Source: Janthinobacterium lividum
Lineage (GTDB): Bacteria > Pseudomonadota > Gammaproteobacteria > Burkholderiales > Burkholderiaceae_D
Reading direction: 5' to 3'
Assembly: GCF_023509035.1 (NCBI RefSeq)
Contig: NZ_CP075583.1
Span: 1,302,001-1,366,000, forward strand
Length of the DNA: 64,000 nt
A program made the position numbers and the translations under genes. This document shows, piece after piece, positions 51,946 through 61,082 of the stretch. The number at the start of each line of letters is the position of its first letter. Positions within the stretch are counted from its first letter, which is position 1. Below the pieces are notes generated by a model, which saw only the letters and a list, made by a program, of their open reading frames with translations, did not search any database and had not been told where the DNA came from.

Positions 51946-52848
51946 TTGACATTCTCTACAAAAATCGCATTTCTCGGTATCGGTCTGATGGGGGATCCGA
52001 TGGTCCGGTGCCTGTTACGCGCTGGATATTCTGTCACAATTTGGAATCGCACGCACAGCAAGGCCCAAGTTCTGCGTGCAGCAGGGGCGCAGTCGGCCGT
52101 TTCCGTGACAGAGGCGGTCAATGGCGCGGACGTGATCATCTCGATGCTGGAAGCCGGTCCCATCGTGGCGCAGGTGTTGCAAGAGGCGCTGCCAGCCCTG
52201 GCAGCTGGCGCGATGTGGATCGATATGAGTTCCACCCAACAGTCAGAAGCCCAGAAATTTCATGCCATCTTGCACGCGGCAGGCCATGCCTTCATCGATG
52301 CGCCCGTGTCGGGCGGCGTCGGCGGGGCACAGGCGGGTACCCTGGCCATCATGGCTGGCGCCAGCGCCAACGATTACGCGCGGGTTGAAGCGATTCTGTC
52401 GGCCATGGGGCGCCCGACTCTGGTGGGGCCGGCCGGCAGTGGCCAGGTGGCCAAGCTGTGCAATCAGCTGATCGTCGGCGCCACCCTGACTATCGTGGCC
52501 GAGGCGCTGTTGCTGGCACAGGCGGCCGGCGCCGATGCGGCTTCCGTGCGGGCAGCCATCCGTGGCGGCTTTGCCGAGAGCAAGATTTTTGAGGTGCATG
52601 GCCAGCGCATGCTGGAACGTAATTTTGTGGCCGGTGGGCAGGTGAAAAGCCAGATCAAGGACATGCACAACATCCTCGCGGCAGCCGAGGCGGCCCACGT
52701 CACCTTGCCGGTGACGCAGCTGGTGACGCAGCGCTATGAAACCCTCGCCACCACCCATCCGACGGCAGACCATGCGGCGGCCTTGCTGGCCCTGGAAGCG
52801 TTGAATCCGGGCCAGCGCCTGGGTACTGGTCCGGATAAACTGAGCTGA
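51946..52848 (+). CDS. 3-hydroxyisobutyrate dehydrogenase-type NAD(P) dehydrogenase
   Basis: A 300-residue cytoplasmic beta-hydroxyacid dehydrogenase. The Rossmann motif is FLGIGLMGDPM, the substrate-binding signature FIDAPVSGGVGGAQAG, and the catalytic Lys lies in GQVAKLCNQL. It could act on 3-hydroxyisobutyrate, tartronate semialdehyde or a related acid. There is no ATG; a TTG at 51946 after AGGGG is preferred, with another TTG at 51925 in frame. Confidence 0.87.
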   Translation: MTFSTKIAFLGIGLMGDPMVRCLLRAGYSVTIWNRTHSKAQVLRAAGAQSAVSVTEAVNGADVIISMLEAGPIVAQVLQEALPALAAGAMWIDMSSTQQSEAQKFHAILHAAGHAFIDAPVSGGVGGAQAGTLAIMAGASANDYARVEAILSAMGRPTLVGPAGSGQVAKLCNQLIVGATLTIVAEALLLAQAAGADAASVRAAIRGGFAESKIFEVHGQRMLERNFVAGGQVKSQIKDMHNILAAAEAAHVTLPVTQLVTQRYETLATTHPTADHAAALLALEALNPGQRLGTGPDKLS

Positions 52849-52849
52849 T

Positions 52850-54043
52850 TCAAGCGATGGGCAGGCTCGCTTCGGCCAGCTTGACCCAGAAACTGGCGCC
52901 GATGGGCAGCAGGTTGTCGTTGAAGTCGTAGCTGCCATTGTGCAAGACGCACGGCCCCAGGCCGTGACCGCCGTCGCGGTGCTCGCCATCGCCATTGCCG
53001 ATGAAAATGTAGCAGCCGGCCTTTTCCTGCAGGAAGAAGGCGAAATCTTCCGCACCCATGGTCGGTTCGACATTCGCGTTGACCTTGTCCGCGCCCACCA
53101 CGCTTTTCATCACGTCGACGGCAAATGCCGTTTCTTTCGCGTGGTTGACCAGCGGCGGATAGTTGCGCTTGAAGTGGAACTCGACTTCCGCGCCAAAGGC
53201 GGCGGAAGTGTGCACGGCGATCTCGCGCATGCGTTCCTCGATCAGGTCCAGCACGGGCGTGGTGAAGGTGCGCACGGTGCCGACCAGGCTGGCATCATCG
53301 GGGATCACATTGGTGGCGCTGCCTGCGTGGATTTGCGTGATCGACAGCACGGCCGTGTCGAGCGGACTCTTGTTGCGCGTGATGACGGTTTGCCAGCTTT
53401 GCGCGATTTGCACGGCCACCATCACGGGATCGATGCCCTTGTGGGGCTGGGCTGCGTGGGCACCCTTGCCTTTGACGGTGACGTGGAATTCATTGCTGGA
53501 CGCCATCATCGGGCCTTCCACCACGCTCAGAGTGCCTGTTTCAGCGCCTGGCCAGTTGTGCATGCCATAGATGGCATCCATGGGAAAGCGGGTAAACAAG
53601 CCGTCTTCGATCATTTCGCGCGCGCCGGCGCCGCCTTCTTCTGCTGGCTGGAAGACCAGGTACACGGTGCCGTCGAAATGGCGGTGCTGCGCCAGGTAAT
53701 GGGCGGCGCCCAGCAGCATGGCAGTGTGGCCGTCATGGCCGCAGGCGTGCATCTTGCCCGGATGGCGTGAAGCATGCTCGAAGGTGTTCATTTCCTGCAT
53801 CGGCAAGGCATCCATGTCGGCGCGCAGGCCGATGGCGCGTGTCGAAGTGCCATTCTGAATGATGCCAACCACGCCAGTGCGGCCCAGGCCGCGTACCACG
53901 GGAATGCCCCACTCCGTCAGTTTGGCGGCGACCACGTCCGAGGTGCGCTGTTCTTCGTAGCACAGCTCGGGATGCGCGTGCAGGTCGCGGCGGATACCTT
54001 GCAGCTCGGATTGAAACGCCAAGATCGGATCAACTAGTTTCAT
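52850..54043 (-). CDS. M20-family amidohydrolase (hippurate hydrolase-like)
   Basis: A 397-residue metal-dependent amidohydrolase of the M20D group (N-acyl-amino acid or hippurate hydrolases). Metal ligands are visible in MHACGHDGHTAML and the catalytic Glu pair in FQPAEEGGAGA; a lid-domain His lies in VKGKGAHAAQPH and the last ligand in GAEDFAFFL. Its stop is one base from the stop of the convergent dehydrogenase gene. The natural substrate is unknown. Confidence 0.9.
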   Translation of the reverse strand: MKLVDPILAFQSELQGIRRDLHAHPELCYEEQRTSDVVAAKLTEWGIPVVRGLGRTGVVGIIQNGTSTRAIGLRADMDALPMQEMNTFEHASRHPGKMHACGHDGHTAMLLGAAHYLAQHRHFDGTVYLVFQPAEEGGAGAREMIEDGLFTRFPMDAIYGMHNWPGAETGTLSVVEGPMMASSNEFHVTVKGKGAHAAQPHKGIDPVMVAVQIAQSWQTVITRNKSPLDTAVLSITQIHAGSATNVIPDDASLVGTVRTFTTPVLDLIEERMREIAVHTSAAFGAEVEFHFKRNYPPLVNHAKETAFAVDVMKSVVGADKVNANVEPTMGAEDFAFFLQEKAGCYIFIGNGDGEHRDGGHGLGPCVLHNGSYDFNDNLLPIGASFWVKLAEASLPIA

Positions 54044-54248
54044 GGGACTCTCCTGTGGATGCTGGCGCGCAGCAATGTATGGCGCGCCGGACCGCGCTTG
54101 CTTGATCGAAAACAGGCGCGGCTAATAGTGCATTGTAGCCCTTGTTTGCCGGGTAAATCCAGCGCACGGACATGCTTGCTACGGCGCCAACAGCAAGCGC
54201 GCGGAATGGTTTACAGTATCGCCTTCCCCCAACGTTTTTGGATTGCCC

Positions 54249-56324
54249 ATGACCACCACCCAAGTGCGCGCCGCCTGCCCGCTCGATTGCCCCGATACCT
54301 GCGCCCTCCTGGTCACGGTGACCGATGGCGTGGCAACAGCCGTCAAGGGCGATCCCGACCACCCGACCACGGCTGGCGTGCTGTGCACGAAGGTGTCGCG
54401 CTTCACGGAACGCACCTACCATGCGGACCGTTTGCTGCATCCGCTGCGCCGCGTGGGCAAGAAGGGGGAAGGCAAGTTCGAGCGCATCAGCTGGGAAGAA
54501 GCACTGCAGACCATCGCGGCCCGCTTGAAACCGATCGCCGCGCGCGATCCGCAGGCGATCTTGCCGTACAGCTACTGCGGCACCATGGGCCTGGTGCAGG
54601 GCGAATCGATGTCGTCGCGTTTCTTCAACCAGTTGGGCGCTTCCCTGCTGGACCGCACCATCTGCGCGTCGGCCGGTGCCACGGGCTACCGCTACACGGT
54701 GGGCGCCAGCATCGGCACGGACATGGAGCAGTTCCAGAACGCGAAATTGATCATCATCTGGGGCGGCAACCCGATCGCCTCGAATTTGCACTTCTGGATG
54801 CGCGCGCAAGAGGCCAAGCGCCATGGCGCCACCCTGATCGCCATCGATCCCTACCGTTCGCTGACGGCCGAAAAATGCCACCAGCATATTGCCCTGCTGC
54901 CGGGTACCGATGCGGCCCTGGCGCTGGGCTTGATGCATGTGCTGATCACCGAAGACCTGGTCGACCAGGACTATATTGCGCAGTACACCATCGGCTATGC
55001 CGAACTGAAACAGCGCGCCCTGGAATGGCCACCCGAGCGCGTGGCCGAGGTGTGCGGCATCACGGCTACGAAAGTGGTGGAACTGGCGCGCCTGTACGGC
55101 CAGGCTTGCCGCTCTGGCGAGGGCGCCGCCATCCGGGCCAACTACGGCGTGCAGCGCGTGCATGGCGGCGGCATGGCCGTGCGCAACATTGCTTGCCTGC
55201 CGGCCCTGACGGGGGCCTGGCGCCATCCTGCCGGCGGCATGCAGCTGTCGAGCTCGGGTTCCTTCCCCGTCAACCGCAAGGCCCTGCAGCGCCCGGATTT
55301 ATTGAAAGGCACGCCGCGCACCATCAACATGAGCACCATCGGCGATGATTTATTGAAAGAAAGTTCCGTCGAGTTCGGCCCGCAAGTGGAAGCCGTGATC
55401 GTCTACAACTCGAATCCCCTGGCGGTGGCGCCCGATTCCTCGAAAGTGGCGCAGGGTTTTGCCCGCGAAGATCTGTTTACGGTTGTGCTCGAACATTTCC
55501 AGACCGACACCGTCGATTATGCCGACATCGTGTTGCCCGCCACCACGCAGCTGGAGCATGTCGATGCGCACTCCACCTATGGCCACCTGTACATGATGGC
55601 GAACAATGCGGCCGTGGCGCCGCTGGGCGAAGCGAAGGCGAATACGGAAATCTTCCGCCTGCTGGCGCAGCACATGGGCTTTGATGACCCGTGCTTCCAG
55701 GAAAGCGACGATGCGCTGGCGGCCAAGGCGTTCGATGCGACGGATGCGCGCGCCGTGCATTTCGACTGGGAATCGCTGAAACGCACGGGCTGGCAAAAGC
55801 TGGCCATGGCCGAGGCGCCATTTGCCGAGGGCGGCTTCCCCACGCCATCGGGCAAGTGCGAGTTTTACTCGGAGGCCATGGCGCAGGCGGGACTCGATCC
55901 CTTGCCCACGTATATCGCGCCGCACGAATCGCTGGCCAGTAATCCTGCCCTGGCGGCCCGTTATCCGCTGGCCATGATTTCTCCGCCAGCGCGCAATTTT
56001 CTCAATTCCACGTTCGTCAACGTGAAAAGCCTGCGCGCGGCCGAGGGCGAGCCGCACCTGGACATCCACCCTGACGATTGCGCCACGCGCGGCATCGCGG
56101 CCGGCGACATGGTGCGCATCTTCAACGACCGTGGCAGTTTTGTTGCCAAGGCCAGGGTGACGGACAAGGCGAGACGGGGCCTGGTGGTGGGCTTGTCCGT
56201 GTGGTGGAAGAAACTCGCCAGCGACGGCAAGAACGCCAATGAAGTGACCAGCCAGCGCCTGACGGACATGGGCCGCGCGCCGACCTTCTACGATACGCTG
56301 GTCGAAGTGGAAAAGGCTGCCTGA
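54249..56324 (+). CDS. molybdopterin-dependent oxidoreductase
   Basis: A 691-residue enzyme of the DMSO reductase superfamily that binds bis-MGD and one [4Fe-4S] cluster. The cluster ligands are Cys10, Cys14, Cys18 (CPLDCPDTC) and Cys46 (GVLCTK). The molybdopterin domain includes LIIIWGGNPIASN, and the C-terminal dinucleotide-binding domain ends near NDRGSFVAKARV. No signal peptide is present, so it is probably cytoplasmic. The metal ligand position and substrate cannot be told from sequence alone. The next gene starts 2 bases after its stop. Confidence 0.9.
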   Translation: MTTTQVRAACPLDCPDTCALLVTVTDGVATAVKGDPDHPTTAGVLCTKVSRFTERTYHADRLLHPLRRVGKKGEGKFERISWEEALQTIAARLKPIAARDPQAILPYSYCGTMGLVQGESMSSRFFNQLGASLLDRTICASAGATGYRYTVGASIGTDMEQFQNAKLIIIWGGNPIASNLHFWMRAQEAKRHGATLIAIDPYRSLTAEKCHQHIALLPGTDAALALGLMHVLITEDLVDQDYIAQYTIGYAELKQRALEWPPERVAEVCGITATKVVELARLYGQACRSGEGAAIRANYGVQRVHGGGMAVRNIACLPALTGAWRHPAGGMQLSSSGSFPVNRKALQRPDLLKGTPRTINMSTIGDDLLKESSVEFGPQVEAVIVYNSNPLAVAPDSSKVAQGFAREDLFTVVLEHFQTDTVDYADIVLPATTQLEHVDAHSTYGHLYMMANNAAVAPLGEAKANTEIFRLLAQHMGFDDPCFQESDDALAAKAFDATDARAVHFDWESLKRTGWQKLAMAEAPFAEGGFPTPSGKCEFYSEAMAQAGLDPLPTYIAPHESLASNPALAARYPLAMISPPARNFLNSTFVNVKSLRAAEGEPHLDIHPDDCATRGIAAGDMVRIFNDRGSFVAKARVTDKARRGLVVGLSVWWKKLASDGKNANEVTSQRLTDMGRAPTFYDTLVEVEKAA

Positions 56325-56326
56325 CC

Positions 56327-57382
56327 ATGGCCCTGGCGCGCTGGCCGGCCCGCTTGCTTGTCGGCACGGTGTGCATGCTGCTGGGCGGCTGCACGCAGTT
56401 GCGCTACTACACGCAAGCGGCGCAGGGGCAATATGCCCTGTGGTCCGGCGCGCGCCCCATCGGTGACTGGCTGGACGACCCGGCCACCGAGCCGCGCCTG
56501 AAAGTGCGCCTTGCCAAGGCGCAGCAGATTCGCCGCTTTGCCGTCAGCGAACTGGACTTGCCAGACAATGGCAGCTACAAGAACTACGCTTCTCTGCGGC
56601 GCCCCTTCGTGCTATGGAACGTGGTGGCCACGCCGGAATTGTCGCTGCAGCCGCTGCAATGGTGTTTTCCCATCGCCGGTTGCGTGAATTACCGCGGCTA
56701 TTACAGCAAGGAGGAAGCACTCGCGTATGCCGACGAGTTGCGGGCCCAGCATTACGACGTGCAGGTAGGCGGCGTGCCCGCGTATTCCACCCTGGGCTGG
56801 TTCGATGATCCCCTGCTGTCGACCTTTATCAATTACAACGATGCGGAATTGGCGCGCCTGATCTTCCATGAACTGGCGCACCAGGTGGTGTACGTGCCCG
56901 GCGATTCGGCCTTTAACGAGTCGTTTGCCAGTGCCGTGGAAGAGGCGGGCGTGCAGCGCTGGCTGGCGCGCGAGGGCAATGACACGATGCGTGCTGCGTA
57001 CGCCCAGTACGCGGCGCGGCGTCAGGATTTCCTGGCCCTGCTGCTGCGTTACCGGGGCGAACTGGAAGCCGTGTATGCGAGCGACGCCAGCGATGCGGAC
57101 AAGCGCGCGCGCAAGGCGCAGGTGTTTGCGGCATTGCAAGACGCGTATCAGGTGCTCAAGCAACACTGGGGTGGTTTTGCCGGTTATGACCGCTGGTTCG
57201 AGCAGCCATTGAGCAATGCGCACCTCGCTTCCGTGTCTACCTACAATGAATTTTTGCCCGCCTTCAAAAAATTGCTGGAAGAAAAAAAGAACTTTCGTGC
57301 TTTTTATGCTGCAGTGCACACAATGGCTCAGATCAAGAAGCCTGAGCGCAGGCGTGCGCTGGAACAATTGTCCAGCCCCTGA
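56327..57382 (+). CDS. putative zinc aminopeptidase lipoprotein
   Basis: A 351-residue lipoprotein (MALARWPARLLVGTVCMLLGGC, lipobox LGGC) of the family annotated as predicted aminopeptidase (Aminopep/DUF2265). The gluzincin-like site is LIFHELAHQVVY with a downstream Glu in NESFASAVEEAGV. N-terminal family features are QLRYYTQAAQGQYALW and ARPI. It is cotranscribed with the molybdoenzyme gene, though no functional link is evident. Confidence 0.87.
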   Translation: MALARWPARLLVGTVCMLLGGCTQLRYYTQAAQGQYALWSGARPIGDWLDDPATEPRLKVRLAKAQQIRRFAVSELDLPDNGSYKNYASLRRPFVLWNVVATPELSLQPLQWCFPIAGCVNYRGYYSKEEALAYADELRAQHYDVQVGGVPAYSTLGWFDDPLLSTFINYNDAELARLIFHELAHQVVYVPGDSAFNESFASAVEEAGVQRWLAREGNDTMRAAYAQYAARRQDFLALLLRYRGELEAVYASDASDADKRARKAQVFAALQDAYQVLKQHWGGFAGYDRWFEQPLSNAHLASVSTYNEFLPAFKKLLEEKKNFRAFYAAVHTMAQIKKPERRRALEQLSSP

Positions 57383-57658
57383 CCCGTAAAGATTGTCTTG
57401 CGCGCCAGGTCTAACGATCCTGCAACAGTGTATTTATCATGTTGCATTGCAGCATAAAATACCCCTAGAGTTGCCGCTCGAATACTGTTGAAAGCGCTTG
57501 CATGGAAGCGCGGCGCCCGATAGCATCGCGTTAGTAGCATAGAGCAATTGCTCGTCAGAATGCTCAAACTGACTGCAGGACGACAGAATCCGCAGCAATG
57601 ATCCGTGCCGGCAGGCTGTGCCGGCTCCCCCACGATTATTCGAGACAAGAGGCACAGG

Positions 57659-59341
57659 ATGGAAAAAATTTGGCTGAAGTCGTATCCTCCAGGCGTTCCC
57701 GCCGACATCGATCCTGATCAATATCGTTCGCTGGTGCATTTGCTGGAAGAAGCGTTTCAAAAATATGCAGACCGCAATGCCTATGTCTGCATGGACAAAT
57801 TTCTCACCTATGCCGAACTCGACACCTATTCGCGCCAGTTGGGCGCCTGGCTGCAAAGCCGTGGCCTGAAGAAGGGCGCCAGGGTTGCCCTGATGATGCC
57901 GAACGTGCTGCAGTATCCGGTGGCGATTGCCGCCGTCTTGCGCGCCGGCTACACGGTAGTCAACGTCAATCCGTTGTACACGCCACGTGAACTCGAGCAC
58001 CAGCTCAATGATTCGGGCAGCGAAGCCATCATCGTGCTGGAAAACTTTGCCCATACGGTCGAACAAGTGTTGAGCAAGACGGCCGTCAAGCACATCATCG
58101 TCGCCAGCATGGGTGAAATGCTGGGTGGCTTGAAAGGCATGATCGTCAATTTTGTCGTGCGCAACGTCAAGAAGATGGTGCCCGCGTATTCCTTGCCGAA
58201 CGCCATGCGTTTCAAGCAGGCGCTGGCGCTGGGCAGCCGCATGAAACTCACGCCTGTCGAACTGAGCATCAATGACGCTGCCTTCCTGCAATATACGGGC
58301 GGCACGACGGGCGTGTCGAAAGGCGCGACCTTAAGCCACCGCAACGTGATTGCCAATGTGCTGCAGAGCGAAGCGTGGTCGGGCGCGGCACTCGATCAGA
58401 ACAGCAAGGAGCAGTTGATCATCGTCTGCGCCTTGCCGCTGTACCATATCTTTGCCCTGACGGCGTGCGCGATGTGGGGCACGCGCGTGGGCGCGCTGAA
58501 TATCCTGATCCCGAATCCGCGCGATATCCCGGGCCTGATCAAGGAGCTGGGCAAGTACAAATTCAACCTGCTGCCGGCAGTCAATACCCTGTATAACGCG
58601 CTGGTCAACCACCCCGATTTTGCCAAGCTCGATTTCTCGGGCTTGAAGATCGCCAATGGCGGCGGCATGGCGGTGCAGCAAGCTGTCAACGACAAATGGC
58701 TGCAGGCGACGGGCGTGTCCATCATCGAAGGCTATGGCCTGTCGGAAACGTCGCCTGTCGCTACCTGCAACCGCGCCGACAGCACGGCGTTCTCCGGCAC
58801 CATCGGCTTGCCGATTCCATCGACCGAGATCGCCATCCTCGACGATGACGGCAAGGAAGTGCCTCTGGGGCAGACGGGCGAGATCGCCATTCGTGGTCCG
58901 CAAGTGATGACGGGCTACTGGAATCGCCCCGACGAGACGGCCAAGGTCATGACACCAGACGGCTACTTCAAGTCGGGCGACGTGGGCATCATGGACGAAC
59001 GCGGCTACGTGAAGATCGTGGACCGCAAGAAAGACATGATTCTCGTCTCCGGCTTCAATGTGTATCCGAACGAAGTCGAAGCCGTCATTGCGGCCCATCC
59101 AGGCGTGCTCGAGTGCGCCTGCGTGGGCGTGCCGGACGAACACTCGGGCGAGGCAGTGAAAGTGTTTGTCGTGCGCAAGGATCCGAACCTGACCCAGGCA
59201 GTGCTGGCCGCGTATTGCAAGGAACAATTCACAGGCTACAAGCGGCCGAAATATATCGAGTTCCGCGATGAACTGCCGAAGACCAACGTCGGCAAGATTT
59301 TGCGTCGCGCCCTGCGTGACGAAACGAAGATAGCAGCATAA
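57659..59341 (+). CDS. fadD: long-chain fatty acid-CoA ligase, first copy
   Basis: A 560-residue AMP-forming acyl-CoA synthetase. ATP motif YTGGTTGVSKGATLSH, later GYGLSETSPV, and the hinge and FACS region GYFKSGDVGIMDERGYVKIVDRKKDMI; the C-terminal catalytic Lys lies in KTNVGKILRR. The start at 57659 gives MEKIWLKSYPPGVPADID, the common FadD N-terminus. The 276-base gap before it (57383-57658) shows no gene and probably holds its promoter. A very similar second copy follows. Confidence 0.93.
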   Translation: MEKIWLKSYPPGVPADIDPDQYRSLVHLLEEAFQKYADRNAYVCMDKFLTYAELDTYSRQLGAWLQSRGLKKGARVALMMPNVLQYPVAIAAVLRAGYTVVNVNPLYTPRELEHQLNDSGSEAIIVLENFAHTVEQVLSKTAVKHIIVASMGEMLGGLKGMIVNFVVRNVKKMVPAYSLPNAMRFKQALALGSRMKLTPVELSINDAAFLQYTGGTTGVSKGATLSHRNVIANVLQSEAWSGAALDQNSKEQLIIVCALPLYHIFALTACAMWGTRVGALNILIPNPRDIPGLIKELGKYKFNLLPAVNTLYNALVNHPDFAKLDFSGLKIANGGGMAVQQAVNDKWLQATGVSIIEGYGLSETSPVATCNRADSTAFSGTIGLPIPSTEIAILDDDGKEVPLGQTGEIAIRGPQVMTGYWNRPDETAKVMTPDGYFKSGDVGIMDERGYVKIVDRKKDMILVSGFNVYPNEVEAVIAAHPGVLECACVGVPDEHSGEAVKVFVVRKDPNLTQAVLAAYCKEQFTGYKRPKYIEFRDELPKTNVGKILRRALRDETKIAA

Positions 59342-59348
59342 ACAGTGT

Positions 59349-59376
59349 GGGATGCGCCAGGAGGCGCGTCCCTTTT
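59349..59376 (+). terminator. hairpin between the two fadD genes
   Basis: GGGATGCGCC / GGCGCGTCCC (one mismatch, loop AGGA) followed by TTTT. It may act as a partial terminator reducing expression of the second copy. Confidence 0.6.
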
Positions 59377-59396
59377 ACAGATAAAGATGAGGCGAG

Positions 59397-61079
59397 ATGG
59401 ACAAGATTTGGTTGAAGTCGTACCCGGACAGCGTTCCCGCAGAGATTGATTGCACGCAATACCGTTCCGTGACGCATTTGTTGGAAGAGTCGTTCCAGAA
59501 ATACGCGGACCGCAACGCTTTTGTATGCATGGATAAATTCCTTACCTATCGCGAGCTCGACCAGCTGTCGCTGCAGATGGGCGCCTGGCTGCAAAGCAAG
59601 GGCCTGAAGACGGGTGCGCGCGTGGCGATCATGCTGCCGAACGTGCTGCAGTATCCGGTGGCCATGGCGGCGATCCTGCGCGCCGGCTACACGGTGGTCA
59701 ACGTGAATCCGCTGTACACGCCGCGCGAATTGCAGCACCAACTGATCGATTCGGGCAGCGAAGCGATCATCGTGCTGGAAAACTTCGCCACCACGGTCGA
59801 GCAGGTGTTGCCGCATACCCAGGTCAAGCATGTGATCGTCGCCACCATGGGCGACTTGCTCGGTGGCTTGAAGGGCACCATCGTCAACTTTGTCGTGCGC
59901 AAGATCAAAAAAATGGTGCCAGCGTTTTCCTTGCCGGGCGCCATCAGTTTCAACAAGATGCTGGCCGAGGGTTCCCGTTTGACACTCACGCCGGTGCAGC
60001 AGGGGCATGACGATATCGTCTTCCTGCAATACACGGGGGGTACGACGGGCGTGTCGAAGGGCGCGATGTTGTTGCACCGTAATGTGATTGCCAATGTGCT
60101 GCAAAACGAGGCGTGGATTTCGCCCGTGATGACCAAGGAGATGCGCGCTACCTCGATGGGATTCATGTGCGCCTTGCCCCTGTATCATATTTATTCGCTG
60201 ACGGTCAGCGCCCTGATGGGCATGCGCGTGGGCGGCTTGAACGTGCTGATCCCCAACCCGCGCGACATTCCCGGTTTCGTCAAGGAATTGTCCAAGCACA
60301 AGATCGTCGTTTTCCCGGCCGTCAACACCTTGTACAACGCGTTGCTGAACAATGCCGACTTTGCCAAGCTCGATTTCTCCTCCTATAAGGTGTGCAATGG
60401 CGGCGGCATGGCCTTGCAGCGCAACGTGGCCGAACGCTGGCTGAAACTGACGGGCTGCCCGCTGATCGAAGGCTATGGCATGTCGGAAACATCGCCGGTG
60501 GTGACGGGCAACCGCGTCGATATCACGGAATTCACGGGCACCATCGGCTTGCCTTTCCCGTCGACGGAAGTCGCCATTTTGAACGACGACGGCGTGGAAG
60601 TGCCGTTGGGCGAGCCGGGCGAGATCGCCGTGCGCGGTCCGCAAGTGATGGCCGGCTACTGGCAGCGTCCGGACGAGACGGCCAAGTCGATGACGGCCGA
60701 CGGCTACTTCAAGACGGGCGACGTGGGTGTCATGGATGAGCGCGGCTATGTGAAGATCGTGGACCGCAAGAAAGACATGATCATCGTTTCCGGCTTCAAT
60801 GTGTATCCGAACGAAGTGGAAGACGTGGTCGCGTCGTGCCCGGGCGTACTGGAATGCGCCTGCATCGGCGTGCCTGACGCCAACGCGGGCGAAGCCGTGA
60901 AAGTGTTTGTCGTGCGCAAGGATCCTAACCTGACAGTGGAACAGATCCGCGAGCATTGCAAGCATGAATTGACGGCCTACAAGAAACCGAAATACATCGA
61001 GTTCCGCGATGAATTGCCGAAGACCAATGTCGGCAAGATCTTGCGCCGTCAATTGCGCGACGAAAAGAAGGTTGCCTAG
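59397..61079 (+). CDS. fadD: long-chain fatty acid-CoA ligase, second copy
   Basis: Also 560 residues and colinear with the first copy without gaps at the ends; MDKIWLKSYPDSVPAEIDCT at the start. ATP motif YTGGTTGVSKGAMLLH, GYGMSETSPV, GYFKTGDVGVMDERG and the C-terminal KTNVGKILRR are intact. The copies differ throughout at many positions, so the duplication is not recent and chain-length or regulatory specialisation is plausible. It lies 55 bases after the first. Confidence 0.93.
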   Translation: MDKIWLKSYPDSVPAEIDCTQYRSVTHLLEESFQKYADRNAFVCMDKFLTYRELDQLSLQMGAWLQSKGLKTGARVAIMLPNVLQYPVAMAAILRAGYTVVNVNPLYTPRELQHQLIDSGSEAIIVLENFATTVEQVLPHTQVKHVIVATMGDLLGGLKGTIVNFVVRKIKKMVPAFSLPGAISFNKMLAEGSRLTLTPVQQGHDDIVFLQYTGGTTGVSKGAMLLHRNVIANVLQNEAWISPVMTKEMRATSMGFMCALPLYHIYSLTVSALMGMRVGGLNVLIPNPRDIPGFVKELSKHKIVVFPAVNTLYNALLNNADFAKLDFSSYKVCNGGGMALQRNVAERWLKLTGCPLIEGYGMSETSPVVTGNRVDITEFTGTIGLPFPSTEVAILNDDGVEVPLGEPGEIAVRGPQVMAGYWQRPDETAKSMTADGYFKTGDVGVMDERGYVKIVDRKKDMIIVSGFNVYPNEVEDVVASCPGVLECACIGVPDANAGEAVKVFVVRKDPNLTVEQIREHCKHELTAYKKPKYIEFRDELPKTNVGKILRRQLRDEKKVA

Positions 61080-61082
61080 GCT

